Source: UBA7803 sp041686955
GTDB lineage: Bacteria > Pseudomonadota > Gammaproteobacteria > Pseudomonadales > Azotimanducaceae
Assembly: GCA_041686955.1 (NCBI GenBank)
Contig: JAWLCV010000013.1
Span: forward strand, 10,857-74,856
Direction of reading: 5' to 3'
DNA length: 64,000 bases
Shown here: one piece after another, positions 44,487 to 53,081 of the stretch
Position numbering within the stretch: position 1 is the stretch's first letter
Layout of the letters: each line of letters begins with the position of its first letter
Translations under genes and position numbers: made by a program
The notes under the pieces: generated by a model
What the model saw: the letters and a program-made list of their open reading frames with translations, nothing else
Told to the model about the DNA's origin: nothing
Database searches by the model: none

Positions 44487-45182
44487 ATGGCCGCTCCGCG
44501 CAAAACCCGATCCAATAAACGCGAGCGCATACTCAACGCCGCCGAACGCCTGTTCGCCAAAAAGGGCTTCCACGGTGTTTCGGTGCGCGAGATCGCGCGG
44601 GCGGCCCGAGTGGACGTGGCGCTGGTCAGCTATCACGTGGGCAAGAAGGCGGAGCTGTTCGAGGCGGTGCTGCTGCGGCGGGCAGAGATGCTCAACGAGG
44701 AGCGCCTGCAGATGCTCGAGGACTGCATTGCCGACGCCGCGCCGGAGCCGCCGAGCGTGGAAGCGATCATCGACGCCTTCACGCACCCGTTGCTCAATCG
44801 CTCGACCAGGGAAGGGCGGGGCTGGAAGGACTACTTCTCCCTGGTGGCTCAGGCCAACAACAACCCGGAAATGGGGGGCGTGCTGATGTCGCGCTACTTC
44901 GATCCGGTGGTGCGCCGTTTCCTGGACGCCTTGCGCATGGCGTTACCCGACTGCGACGAGCGCGACCTGTTCTGGAGCTATCACTTCCTCTCCGGCGCGC
45001 TCACCCTGACCTTCGCCGAAACCGGCCGTATCGACAATCTGTCCGGAGGCCTGTGCCTCTCCAGCGACCTCGATGCCGTGCACGAGCGCCTGGTGCCTTT
45101 CGCCGCCGCGGGTTTCAAGCGCCTCTGCGGGCTCCACGACAGCGCCGGACGTCGGAACCCCACTCCAGCCAAGAACCGCTGA
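44487..45182 (+). CDS. TetR-family transcriptional regulator
   Basis: A DNA-binding repressor of 231 residues. Residues about 10-60, KRERILNAAERLFAKKGFHGVSVREIARAARVDVALVSYHVGKKAELF when joined, form the TetR HTH; the C-terminal domain contains YFSLVAQANNNPEMGG and resembles the TetR_C CecR type. The ATG at 44487 is preferred over a GTG at 44469. Matching palindromes on both sides of the gene (44433 and 45261) suggest autoregulation and control of the divergent hydrolase and of the TonB receptor. The inducer is probably the imported substrate or a metabolite of it. Confidence 0.9.
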   Translation: MAAPRKTRSNKRERILNAAERLFAKKGFHGVSVREIARAARVDVALVSYHVGKKAELFEAVLLRRAEMLNEERLQMLEDCIADAAPEPPSVEAIIDAFTHPLLNRSTREGRGWKDYFSLVAQANNNPEMGGVLMSRYFDPVVRRFLDALRMALPDCDERDLFWSYHFLSGALTLTFAETGRIDNLSGGLCLSSDLDAVHERLVPFAAAGFKRLCGLHDSAGRRNPTPAKNR

Positions 45183-45228
45183 GCGTCCTCCCGACCGCCG
45201 CCGTGGCGAGGGCCGCGGACCGCTCGTT

Positions 45229-45247
45229 TTCATCAACGTATGTTGAA
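45229..45247. promoter_or_regulatory. Auxiliary TetR-type half-site pair
   Basis: TTCATCAACGTATGTTGAA carries the same TTCATC and GTTGAA half-sites as the two other boxes but with one or more extra central bases. It lies just upstream of the TonB-receptor promoter and may strengthen repression. Confidence 0.5.
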
Positions 45248-45254
45248 ATATGAA

Positions 45255-45283
45255 TTGACTATTCATCAAACGTTGAATATATA
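45255..45283 (+). promoter_or_regulatory. Strong promoter with operator in the spacer, before the TonB receptor gene
   Basis: TTGACT (45255-45260) and TATATA (45278-45283) are separated by exactly 17 bases, a near-consensus sigma-70 promoter. The palindrome ATTCATCAAACGTTGAAT (45261-45278) fills the spacer, so a bound TetR would block RNA polymerase. Transcription should begin about 25 bases before the ATG at 45314, whose ribosome site GGGAGGAG lies in between. Confidence 0.8.
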
Positions 45284-45313
45284 GCGAGATCCTGTTCTCG
45301 GGAGGAGATTGCC

Positions 45314-47686
45314 ATGACCAGAACCTCGCTCACCGGCAGCCGCTTGATCTGCATCGGCGCCACCATCCTGCCAACTCTGCTCGCCCCCGCTCTGCCTCGA
45401 GCGGCGGAACCGGATCCGACGGCGCGCGCCATCGAGGAGGTCGTGGTGACGGCCCGGCGACGCACGGAAACCATCCAGGAAGTGCCGGTGGCCATCACCG
45501 CGTTCAGCGGCGACGAGCTCGAGGCGGTGGGTGCCCAGGACCTGACTTACCTGAACCAGGTGACCCCGAACGTGACCCTGGAGCGCTCGCGCAGCACCAA
45601 CAGCACCCTTTCCGCATTCATCCGCGGCGTCGGTCAGCAGGACCCCGTAGCCGGCTTCGAGCCCGGGGTGGGCATCTATCTCGACGACGTCTACCTCAAT
45701 CGTCCTCAGGGGGCGGTTCTCGACATTTACGACGTGGAGCGCATCGAGGTTCTGCGCGGCCCCCAGGGGACACTGTACGGGCGCAACACCATCGGCGGTG
45801 CCGTCAAGTACGTCACCCGGCGTCTAGGCGCCGAGCCGGAAGCCAAGCTGCGTCTCTCTGCCGGCAGCTACGACCAGTTCGATGCCGTCGCCTCTTTCGG
45901 TCTGCCCCTCTCCGACAGGCTCGCCATCGGCGGGTCGGTCGCGCAGTTCAACCGCGACGGGTTCGGCGACAACCTGGTGCAGCAAGGCGTCGAGAACTAC
46001 AACAAGGACATGCAGGCGGCACGGCTCAGCATCGAGTTCAGCCCCAGCGACGCCGTGTTCATGCGGCTGTCCGGCGATTACACGGACGACGACTCCGACG
46101 CCCGCAACGGACACCGGCTCGTTGCCGGCCAGTTCACTCCAGGGGCGTTTCCGGTGCTCGACGACGTCTACGACACGCGCGCGGATCTGGACTATCCGGA
46201 CACGGAATCCATCAGCAAGGGCGTGACGGGCCTGGTGGAGTGGCAGGTCAACGGCCGCCTCACGGTGAAGAACATCCTCGCCTACCGCGAGAACGAGACG
46301 GCGCAGCAGATCGATTTCGACAGCCTGCCCGTGATCGACATGCAGTCGCCCTACCTCACGGCGGACGATCAGACCAGCGAGGAGCTGCAGCTTTTGTGGA
46401 GCGGCGACACCCTGGACCTGCTGCTCGGCTTCTACTATCTCGACGCCAGCGCCTACAACGAATTCGACGTGATTCTCGGCCAGACCGGCGATCTGGTGAA
46501 CCTGCCCGGCCTCAACGCCTACACCTTCGGCGAGGTGGACACCGAAACCTGGTCGGTGTTCGGCGACGTGACCCTCCAACTCGACGCGCTGCTCGGTGAC
46601 GGTGCCCGCGGCTGGGAGCTCTCCCTGGGCGGGCGCTACACCGACGACGAGCGTAGCGCCCGGATCATCCGCCGGACCTACATCGGTGGCAGCACCGAGG
46701 TCTTCGGCGGCAGCCCGACCCTCATCGCCACCACGTCGGACTTCGACGGCAGCGAGACCTTCGACGATTTCAGCCCCCGGATCAGCCTGACCTGGCACGC
46801 CAGCGACGCCCATACCACCTACGTCTCCTGGGCGGAAGGCTTCAAGGGCGGAAGCTTCGATCCCCGGGGAGCCACCACGGCGGCCCCCGATCTCGACAAC
46901 GACGGCACCGTGAGCGACACCGAGGTGCGCGACTTCATGATGTTCGATCCGGAGGAGATCACCACCATTGAATTCGGCCTCAAGTCGAGCTGGCTCGACG
47001 GCCGGGCCACCACGCGGCTGGCCATCTTCGACAGCGACTACGAGAACGTGCAGATCCCGGGTTCCATCGGCGTGGATACCGACGGCGACGGAATCGCCGA
47101 CACCTTCGCCGGGGTGACCACCAATGCCGGCGAAGCGACCCTGCGGGGCCTCGAGTTCGAAGGGTCCGCCCTGCTCGCGAGCGAAGCTCTGACGGCTGGC
47201 GACAGCCTCTCTACGAGCTGGACGTTCGGCTGGATCGACGCGGACTACGAGGAGTACATCGTGGCCGTCACCGACGGGGGGCAGACCTCCCTTCAGGATG
47301 TCTCGGATCAGCGCGCGGTGCAGAACACCCCCGAGTACACCGGAAGTCTTTCGCTGACCTACTCCCTACCCCTCGATCTGCTGGGCCGTTCCGGGGAGCT
47401 CGCGTTCATCCCGACCGTCAGCTATCGGGACGACACGCAACAATTCGAAGTCGCCTCGCCGATCGACCAGAAGGCCTACTGGCTCTATGACCTGTCGGTG
47501 ACCTGGACTTCGGACGACGGCCGCGTGCGCGCGAGCCTGCACGGCCGCAATCTGGGCGACAAGGAGTACAAGGTCTCCGGTTACGACTTCGTCAACATCC
47601 CCAACCCGCTGGGGCTGGAAGGCAACATCACCGCGTTCTACGGGGACCCCCGGACGGTCACCGGCACCCTGGAGATCGTCTTCTGA
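45314..47686 (+). CDS. TonB-dependent outer-membrane receptor
   Basis: Energy-coupled outer-membrane transporter, 790 residues. A signal peptide ends at ALPRAAEPDP, and the TonB box region IEEVVVTARRR follows. The plug domain contains TIQEVPVAITAFSGDEL, VGIYLDDVYLNRPQGAVLDIYDVERIEVLRGPQGTLYGRNTIGG spread over residues 120-165, and the 22-strand barrel ends GDPRTVTGTLEIVF with terminal Phe. This form is frequent in bacteria that use hydrophobic or aromatic carbon sources. It is under a promoter with a TetR operator, and is followed by a broken acyl-CoA ligase. The ligand is unknown. Confidence 0.93.
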   Translation: MTRTSLTGSRLICIGATILPTLLAPALPRAAEPDPTARAIEEVVVTARRRTETIQEVPVAITAFSGDELEAVGAQDLTYLNQVTPNVTLERSRSTNSTLSAFIRGVGQQDPVAGFEPGVGIYLDDVYLNRPQGAVLDIYDVERIEVLRGPQGTLYGRNTIGGAVKYVTRRLGAEPEAKLRLSAGSYDQFDAVASFGLPLSDRLAIGGSVAQFNRDGFGDNLVQQGVENYNKDMQAARLSIEFSPSDAVFMRLSGDYTDDDSDARNGHRLVAGQFTPGAFPVLDDVYDTRADLDYPDTESISKGVTGLVEWQVNGRLTVKNILAYRENETAQQIDFDSLPVIDMQSPYLTADDQTSEELQLLWSGDTLDLLLGFYYLDASAYNEFDVILGQTGDLVNLPGLNAYTFGEVDTETWSVFGDVTLQLDALLGDGARGWELSLGGRYTDDERSARIIRRTYIGGSTEVFGGSPTLIATTSDFDGSETFDDFSPRISLTWHASDAHTTYVSWAEGFKGGSFDPRGATTAAPDLDNDGTVSDTEVRDFMMFDPEEITTIEFGLKSSWLDGRATTRLAIFDSDYENVQIPGSIGVDTDGDGIADTFAGVTTNAGEATLRGLEFEGSALLASEALTAGDSLSTSWTFGWIDADYEEYIVAVTDGGQTSLQDVSDQRAVQNTPEYTGSLSLTYSLPLDLLGRSGELAFIPTVSYRDDTQQFEVASPIDQKAYWLYDLSVTWTSDDGRVRASLHGRNLGDKEYKVSGYDFVNIPNPLGLEGNITAFYGDPRTVTGTLEIVF

Positions 47687-47693
47687 GGGCGGG

Positions 47694-48646
47694 ATGAGCC
47701 ACTTCGACGCAAGCGTCCCGCTGCTGCCGGAGCTGATCGCCCTCCACGCCCGCTGGCGCCGCACCAAGCCGGCGCTGGTGGTGGAGGGCGACGCCGCGCC
47801 GGCCGTCTTTACCTGGGCCGAGCTGGAGGCCGCCGCCAACCGGTGGCCAACGCCCTGCTACGGGATGGGCTCACCCCGGGACGAGCGGTGGCTCTCGCCA
47901 CGGAGAACTGCCCCGCGGCGGTGGCCGCCCTGCTCGGCATCATCAAGGCGGGCGGGGTCGCGACGCCCCTCAACCTGACCGTCACCGACACCGCCCTCGG
48001 CGCCATGATCGACGACTGCGACCCGCACACGGTGCTCGCCAGTGCGGCGCAGGCGGCTCGGCTCGAACCCTTCGTCGGCAGGCACCGACGAATCGCCCTG
48101 GGCACCGCGGCGGGCTGGCGAGACTTCCACTCATGGGTCGCGGAGAGCCCGCCCACGGCGCCGCACGTCGACGTGGGCGACGACGACCCCATCAACATCA
48201 TCTACAGCTCGGGCACCACGGGGCGCCCGAAGGGCATCGTCCACACCCACCGCCGCCGTCTCGGCTGGGCAGAGGACCTGGCGGTGGCGTTGCGCTATCA
48301 CGGCGCCGCGCGAACGCTCTGCACACTGCCGCTGTACTCCAACATAAGCTGGGTGATGCCCGGTCAGAACATCTACCCGGCAGACATCGAGGCGGTGCTG
48401 ATCCGCCATCCGGACGTGTCGGACGCCGCGGTGATCGGCGTACCGAGCGAACGTTGGGGCGAAACGCCGCTGGCCGTGGTGGAGGCGACGGCAGGATGCC
48501 GACCCGACCCCGATGCTCTGATGCAGTGGCTGAACGAACGGGTCGGGCGATTTCAGCGCGTCAGCGGCGTCGAGCTCACCGACGAGCTGCCGCGAAATCC
48601 CAACGGCAAAGTGTTGAAGCGCGTGCTGCGGGAGCGGAACACCTAG
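47694..48646 (+). pseudogene. AMP-binding acyl-CoA ligase, frameshifted and internally deleted
   Basis: Remnant of an ANL-family ligase. The first frame begins MSHFDASVPLLPELIALHARW and is in family register until AAANRW near 47840; there the register moves by one base, as if one base had been lost, and continues from 47843 as VANALLRDGLTPGRAVALATENCPAAV. Later IIYSSGTTGRPKGIVHTH (the A3 loop) is intact, but LPLYSNISW jumps straight to VMPGQNIYPADIEAVL, so roughly 150 residues holding motifs A4 to A7 are missing, joined near 48350-48366. The A10 lysine region NPNGKVLKRVL remains. It starts 7 bases after the TonB receptor stop. A sequencing error could explain the shift, not the deletion. Confidence 0.85.
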
Positions 48647-48688
48647 TGTACTGCGCCGCATTGTTTCGCACTTGCGTGGGCAGTCCGC

Positions 48689-49555
48689 CTACTGGCCGTG
48701 CCGGCCGAGCTCCACCCATCGCGCCGCGTCGGCAGGCATGGTCTCGGCGAGCCGACGCTCGTAGGCTGCAAGGTCTTCGGCATCCAGAACGTCCCGCCAG
48801 CGCCCGTTGGTGCCCTTGAACAGGAACCCTTCGACGCCGCCCTCGAAGCCCGCGTCGAATGCGCCAATGCGTTCGCCGGCACTGCGCATGCCCTCGAAAG
48901 TGCAGCGCTCGACCACGGCCGGCCACTGGTCCGCGTCGAGCTCGATGTCGAGAAACGCCGCCACCCGACGCATCTCCGCCTCCAGATCGGCCTTCAGGTC
49001 GTTGTAGTGGACGAACAGGAGGTTCGGCTGGTCGCGACGCTCCCAGTAGCTGGCCACTACGTCGAAGAAGTTATTGTCGACGAGCCACTGGGCGAAATAG
49101 CCTTTGAAGTCCTCTCCATCGAACGTGGGCAGGGTGGCAAGCCCTTCCTCCTCGGCCCGCGCATTCAGCAGCTCGGTCATCTTCATCCGGCGGATGTGAT
49201 TGCACCAGGACATGAACGCGTCGCGGCCGTCGCGGGCCACGGTGATGTACTTCGCTTCCGGAAACCAAGGGATGCCGTCGGCGGGGGTGTGGCTCTTCAT
49301 GGAGCGGCGGTGGGTCTGCTTGCCCAGCATCTCATGCATGGCGTCCGCGGGCATGAACTTGGCCTCGATCCACGGGCAGATGCCGTTGACGATGGGTCCT
49401 GGAAACTCGCCGTCCGGCCACAGCAGGTTGGCTACGATGACCTGCATCCAGGTGGTGCCGCACTTCGAGGGGGTGCAGACGAATATGTCGCCGGGGCGGG
49501 GCTCGAAACCGGCCCAACGGCCGTTGTCCATCACCGCGTTTCGGTACTCGCGCAT
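48689..49555 (-). CDS. Sulfotransferase family protein
   Basis: PAPS-dependent sulfotransferase, 288 residues, cytosolic. TPSKCGTTWMQ near residue 30 is the 5'-phosphosulfate binding loop (usually YPKSGTTW), and YITVARDGRDAFMSWCNH is the 3'-phosphate binding motif; YNDLKADLEAEMRRVAAFLDI is the typical C-terminal part. The ATG at 49555 begins MREYRNAVMDNGRWAGF. The frame remains open to 49723 only because it reads through the tRNA-Gly gene on the same strand. The acceptor is unknown; a hydrophobic alcohol is plausible given the P450 upstream on the same strand. Confidence 0.87.
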   Translation of the reverse strand: MREYRNAVMDNGRWAGFEPRPGDIFVCTPSKCGTTWMQVIVANLLWPDGEFPGPIVNGICPWIEAKFMPADAMHEMLGKQTHRRSMKSHTPADGIPWFPEAKYITVARDGRDAFMSWCNHIRRMKMTELLNARAEEEGLATLPTFDGEDFKGYFAQWLVDNNFFDVVASYWERRDQPNLLFVHYNDLKADLEAEMRRVAAFLDIELDADQWPAVVERCTFEGMRSAGERIGAFDAGFEGGVEGFLFKGTNGRWRDVLDAEDLAAYERRLAETMPADAARWVELGRHGQ

Positions 49556-49640
49556 GCCTGCCACCCGCTGATGCCGCCCATGAGGCGGCGAGCATAGCCC
49601 AGGCATCCTCGGGTAGGCCAGGCCCGACGGGGCAGGAAGA

Positions 49641-49716
49641 TGGAGCGGGACACGGGACTCGAACCCGTCGCCTACAGCTTGGGAAGCTGTCGCTCTACCA
49701 GATGAGCTAGTCCCGC
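49641..49716 (-). tRNA. tRNA-Gly (anticodon CCC)
   Basis: Read on the minus strand, the acceptor arms GCGGGAC and GTCCCGC pair over seven bases, the D arm is AGCTCATCTGGTAGAGC, the anticodon stem-loop is ACAGC-TTCCCAA-GCTGT with anticodon CCC, and the T arm holds GGTTCGAGTCC. The CCA end is encoded (TGG at 49641-49643 on the plus strand). It stands alone, with no tRNA neighbours, between the P450 and the sulfotransferase. It reads GGG codons. Confidence 0.97.
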
Positions 49717-49786
49717 AGGGCACGGAAGGCTGCCGCGTTCGGCAGCCCCCGCATTATCGCAGCTTCCCTGCCGCGGGCAAGACACT

Positions 49787-51118
49787 TCAGCCGGGGATTC
49801 TCACCGGCAGCTCGCGAATGCCGCGGATGAAGCTCGACTTCAGGTAGACGGGATCCCCCACCACCTCGATCTTCGGGAACCGCTTCAGGATCTCTTCCCA
49901 GAGCACCCTAAGCTGCAGCTCGCCGAGCCGGTTGCCGAGGCAGCGGTGGATGCCGTAGCCGAAGGAGAGGTGCTTGCGGGCGTTGGGACGGTCGATGATG
50001 AAACGGTTGGCGTTCTCGATCTCGTCTTCGTCGCGGTTGCCGGAGACGTACCACATGGCCACCCGGTCGCCCTTCGTGATCTTCTTGCCGCCGAGCTCGG
50101 TGTCCACGAGCGCGGTGCGCGCCATGTGGGCCACCGGCGACTGCCAGCGGATGATCTCCGGCACCATGTTGGCCACCAGGCTCGGATCGTTCACCAGCTT
50201 CTCGTACTCGGCCGGGTTCTCGTTCAACGCCAGCACCCCGCCCGAGATGGAGTTGCGGGTGGTGTCGTTGCCGCCGACGATGAGCAGCAGGATGTTGCCC
50301 AGGTACTCGTTGGGCGGCATGTTCCTCGTCGACTCCCCGTGCACCAGCATGGAGATCAGGTCCTCGCCCGGCTCCTTCTCGGCGGCCCGCTGCTTCCACA
50401 CGGCATCGAAGTATTCCCAGCACTTCCACAGCTCCTTGAAGCCGTCCTCCGGGGTCTCGAAGTACTCCGGGTTGCCGATGTTCTGGGTCACGTCGGACCA
50501 GTGGATGAGCTTGTCCCGGTCTTCCTGGGGAATGGCAAACAGGGTCGCCAGGGTCCGGCCGGTGAGGTCGACAGAAACTTCACGCACCCAGTTGAAGGTC
50601 TCGTTACGGGGCAGACCGTCGAGAATGATACCGGCCCGCTCGCGGATCAGACCCTCCAGCGCGGCGATTCGCCGCGGCGAGAACATGGGCGCCACGACCT
50701 TGCGCTGCTCGTCGTGCTTGGGCGGATCCTCCATGATGAACATGGGCAGATGGAACATGGGATCCGGCTCTTCTTCCTCCATCTGGCCGCCGAGCTGGAT
50801 TCCGCCCAGGCGGGAGTCGGAGGAGAAGATCTGGTGGTGGGTGTCGACGTAGACGATGTCCTGGTATTTGGTCACCGACCAGTAGGGACCGAACTGGCTG
50901 TCCTCGGTGTAGTTCACCGGGTCTTCCTTGCGCAGCCGCTCGAAGTACGGCAGCACCGTGTTCGCCTCGAACAGATCCGGGTGGCCCGGATTCATTCGGT
51001 TCAGGGGCAGGGAGTACGGATCCTGGTGGACGTCGATGGCCCACTGCTCCATCAGCTCCCGATTCGAGCGGCGCAGGTTCTCCCGGCGCGACGCGCTAGT
51101 GCGTTCAGCTTCGCTCAT
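49787..51118 (-). CDS. Cytochrome P450, CYP153-like
   Basis: Heme monooxygenase, soluble class I type, 443 residues. SFGYGIHRCLGNRLGE holds the heme-ligating Cys, LLLIVGGNDTTRNSISGGV is the I-helix with the Thr pair, and PEIIRWQ is the ExxR helix. LPYFERLRKEDPVNYTEDSQFGPYWSVTKYQDI, read over residues 56-88, and MEDPPKHDEQRKVVAPMF resemble the CYP153 family of alkane and fatty-acid terminal hydroxylases as I recall it. No ferredoxin or reductase gene is adjacent; a suitable reductase lies at 26425. The assignment to CYP153 is by motif memory. Confidence 0.88.
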   Translation of the reverse strand: MSEAERTSASRRENLRRSNRELMEQWAIDVHQDPYSLPLNRMNPGHPDLFEANTVLPYFERLRKEDPVNYTEDSQFGPYWSVTKYQDIVYVDTHHQIFSSDSRLGGIQLGGQMEEEEPDPMFHLPMFIMEDPPKHDEQRKVVAPMFSPRRIAALEGLIRERAGIILDGLPRNETFNWVREVSVDLTGRTLATLFAIPQEDRDKLIHWSDVTQNIGNPEYFETPEDGFKELWKCWEYFDAVWKQRAAEKEPGEDLISMLVHGESTRNMPPNEYLGNILLLIVGGNDTTRNSISGGVLALNENPAEYEKLVNDPSLVANMVPEIIRWQSPVAHMARTALVDTELGGKKITKGDRVAMWYVSGNRDEDEIENANRFIIDRPNARKHLSFGYGIHRCLGNRLGELQLRVLWEEILKRFPKIEVVGDPVYLKSSFIRGIRELPVRIPG

Positions 51119-51284
51119 GAGTTGATCTCCTTTACGCTGCCTGCAGGGCGGCGTCCAAACAGTTCCGGATGACGGGCAGTAGAGTACTCGTTCGAGGGCA
51201 TCTTGTCAGTGACAGGGCGCACGGCGGCCCGCCGCTTCCACGGCGGCCCCGCCCCTTCCGGAGCCGGGCCGGGGCAGGCTCCGC

Positions 51285-52076
51285 TCAGGCCCGGTCGGCG
51301 TCCGGGTACTCCGGAAGCTCCAGCACACCCAGGCCGCGCCGGGCGGCGCGCCGGGCACCGCGACGCTCCATCTGCAGGCGAACCCGTTCGCGCATGTCCG
51401 CCGCCTGAGCGAGGCTGCAGTTGCTGGTGCGGCAATAGGCCATCACCAGCTCCGACCAATGCCCGTTCATGTAGACGAGGTCGTCGGGGTGGGAGCACAG
51501 GATGCCCAGGCTCCGTTCCCGCATGCGCCGGCTGAGCGGGTGCTTCAGGAACTTGATGTCCTGAACGTCGATGAGTCCGAAGCGGCCGTCCGGTAGCTGG
51601 ATCACGTGTCCCAGATGCAGACCGCGAAAATACACCCCCAGATCGTGCAGCCTGGCCACGAACGCGGCAAGGGCCTTGAGATCGAAGCGCCCGCCCAGAT
51701 CCCGCAACGGGGTGCCTTCGAGGCGCTCGTAGACGACGAAGGACTGGTCTCCGCCCGCCACCCGGCCATGGGTCCGATAGCGGGGCACGGGCACATCGAG
51801 GCGCTCGAGCTCCGTCAGCGCCCGGCGGAAGCGGTCGTGGTACGGCCACACGAGGTCTGACGACCAGGGATGACGGCGGCGCCAGATCTTGGTAATCAGG
51901 CGCCGCCCGTCGGCGTCGGCATGCTCCAGCACGACCGGGGCGCCGTTCTTCGTGCTCAGAACGTGGGAACGGTTGCAGTGGGCGGCGAGCTCCGCCGCCG
52001 GGAGGATCAGGGCCCCGCGATGGTCGTCGAGCGGACCGCTCGACCCACCTCGGGGCTCGCGACTGTCGTCGGACAA
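51285..52076 (-). CDS. Lipopolysaccharide-kinase/InaA-like protein
   Basis: A 263-residue protein-kinase-fold protein of the InaA/WaaP-related group that often acts on lipopolysaccharide cores. LITKIWRRRHPWSSDLVWPY is the ATP-lysine region, VVYERLEGTPLRDLG the hinge, FRGLHLGHVIQLPDGRFGLIDVQDI the catalytic and metal loops. The usual HRD Asp is not in the canonical place, as is common in InaA relatives. The only reasonable start is the TTG at 52076. It is separated from the P450 by 166 bases with no feature I can name. Function is by fold only. Confidence 0.7.
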   Translation of the reverse strand: MSDDSREPRGGSSGPLDDHRGALILPAAELAAHCNRSHVLSTKNGAPVVLEHADADGRRLITKIWRRRHPWSSDLVWPYHDRFRRALTELERLDVPVPRYRTHGRVAGGDQSFVVYERLEGTPLRDLGGRFDLKALAAFVARLHDLGVYFRGLHLGHVIQLPDGRFGLIDVQDIKFLKHPLSRRMRERSLGILCSHPDDLVYMNGHWSELVMAYCRTSNCSLAQAADMRERVRLQMERRGARRAARRGLGVLELPEYPDADRA

Positions 52077-52133
52077 GCAGGGATGCCCTCGAAGGATGAA
52101 TGTTCCGGATAGTAGTCCCGGACGGGGGCCGGG

Positions 52134-53081
52134 TCAAAGCCCTTTTGCCGGCGGATCGGCGGCGTTTTTTCCACGATGAATGAAGGTTTCGAGCTGTTCC
52201 AGAAAGTAGCCGCGAGGGGTCTCCATGAAGGCGGCGTGGTCCCCGCCGGGGATGACTACCCAGGCCTTGTCGTCGGTGTCGAGGCGCGTGAACAGCTTCG
52301 CGTGCACGTCGTCCAGGGCCAGGGGATCGTGGTAACCCTCGAGCAGCAGGGTGGGAAGGCGCACCGCGGCGCCGTCGAGCTGACGCCACTGATCCAGGCG
52401 CCGCCAATCTGCGCGCACCGGATCCGCCGCGAGGGCGGCGGCCACGAACGCCTCCCGCGCCGCAGCACTGATGGCCCCGGGCACGATGAAGTCCGCCGCA
52501 GCGGCCTCGGCCGTGGTGGGCTGCCGCGGCGGCGGCCCGTCGGCGCCCGGCGGCTCCCGGTCGATGCCCGGGCGCACCGGATAGCCGAAGATGATCAGCC
52601 CCGACAGCAGGTCGGGACGCCGCTGCGCCACCAGTTGCGCCACCATGGCGCCGTAGGACCAGCCGAACAGGTACGGGCGGGGCGCGTTCGGTGCCCCGGC
52701 CGTCAGCCACTCGAGCACACCCACCACGTCCGCCGCCGCCCGCTCGGGGGTGAGCCAACCGGATTCGTCCCGGGGGGTTTCGCCGTAGCCGCGCAGGTCG
52801 ACACCGAAGCCGGCAATGCGCCGCGTCACCAGACCGTCCATGAGGGACCGGGCTTCCCCCGGAACCTGAAGATCGAAATCCGGACGCGTGCTCCAGGTGC
52901 GCCCGTGCACCAGAAGCACGCGGGCCGCTGGTGCCGGCGGCGACTTCTCCCACACCCGCAGCGGATGGCCGTCGACCACCACCTCGTGGGCCCGAGGCGC
53001 CGGCTCGGCGGCGGCCGGCCCAGCCGAGAGCAGCGCCATCACGAGCAGGCCGGCCAGGCGGCGCTTCGGCGTCATCATCAT
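52134..53081 (-). CDS. Exported alpha/beta hydrolase
   Basis: Periplasmic or secreted hydrolase, 315 residues. The N-terminus MMMTPKRRLAGLLVMALLSAGPAAAEP (cut after AAA) is a signal peptide. VLLVHGRTWS is the oxyanion block, YLFGWSYGAMVAQLV the Ser nucleophile elbow (G-W-S-Y-G), YHDPLALDD the acid region, and PGGDHAAFME the catalytic His. Three consecutive ATG codons at 53081-53073 follow GGAGG; the first overlaps the dehydratase stop. Coupled to the threonine-dehydratase-like gene upstream. Substrate unknown. Confidence 0.85.
   Translation of the reverse strand: MMMTPKRRLAGLLVMALLSAGPAAAEPAPRAHEVVVDGHPLRVWEKSPPAPAARVLLVHGRTWSTRPDFDLQVPGEARSLMDGLVTRRIAGFGVDLRGYGETPRDESGWLTPERAAADVVGVLEWLTAGAPNAPRPYLFGWSYGAMVAQLVAQRRPDLLSGLIIFGYPVRPGIDREPPGADGPPPRQPTTAEAAAADFIVPGAISAAAREAFVAAALAADPVRADWRRLDQWRQLDGAAVRLPTLLLEGYHDPLALDDVHAKLFTRLDTDDKAWVVIPGGDHAAFMETPRGYFLEQLETFIHRGKNAADPPAKGL

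Noticed and set aside
42937..44518. Long frames overlapping the outer-membrane protein and hydrolase genes
   Set aside because: They are shadows in other frames, and the one at 42905-44518 crosses the terminator hairpins and the antisense of the hydrolase.
49641..49716. Genomic-island attachment site at tRNA-Gly
   Set aside because: No integrase, no direct repeat of the tRNA 3' end and no clear change in base composition were seen nearby.
48689..49723. 344-residue version of the sulfotransferase
   Set aside because: The N-terminal part is translated tRNA-Gly; the start at 49555 fits the family.
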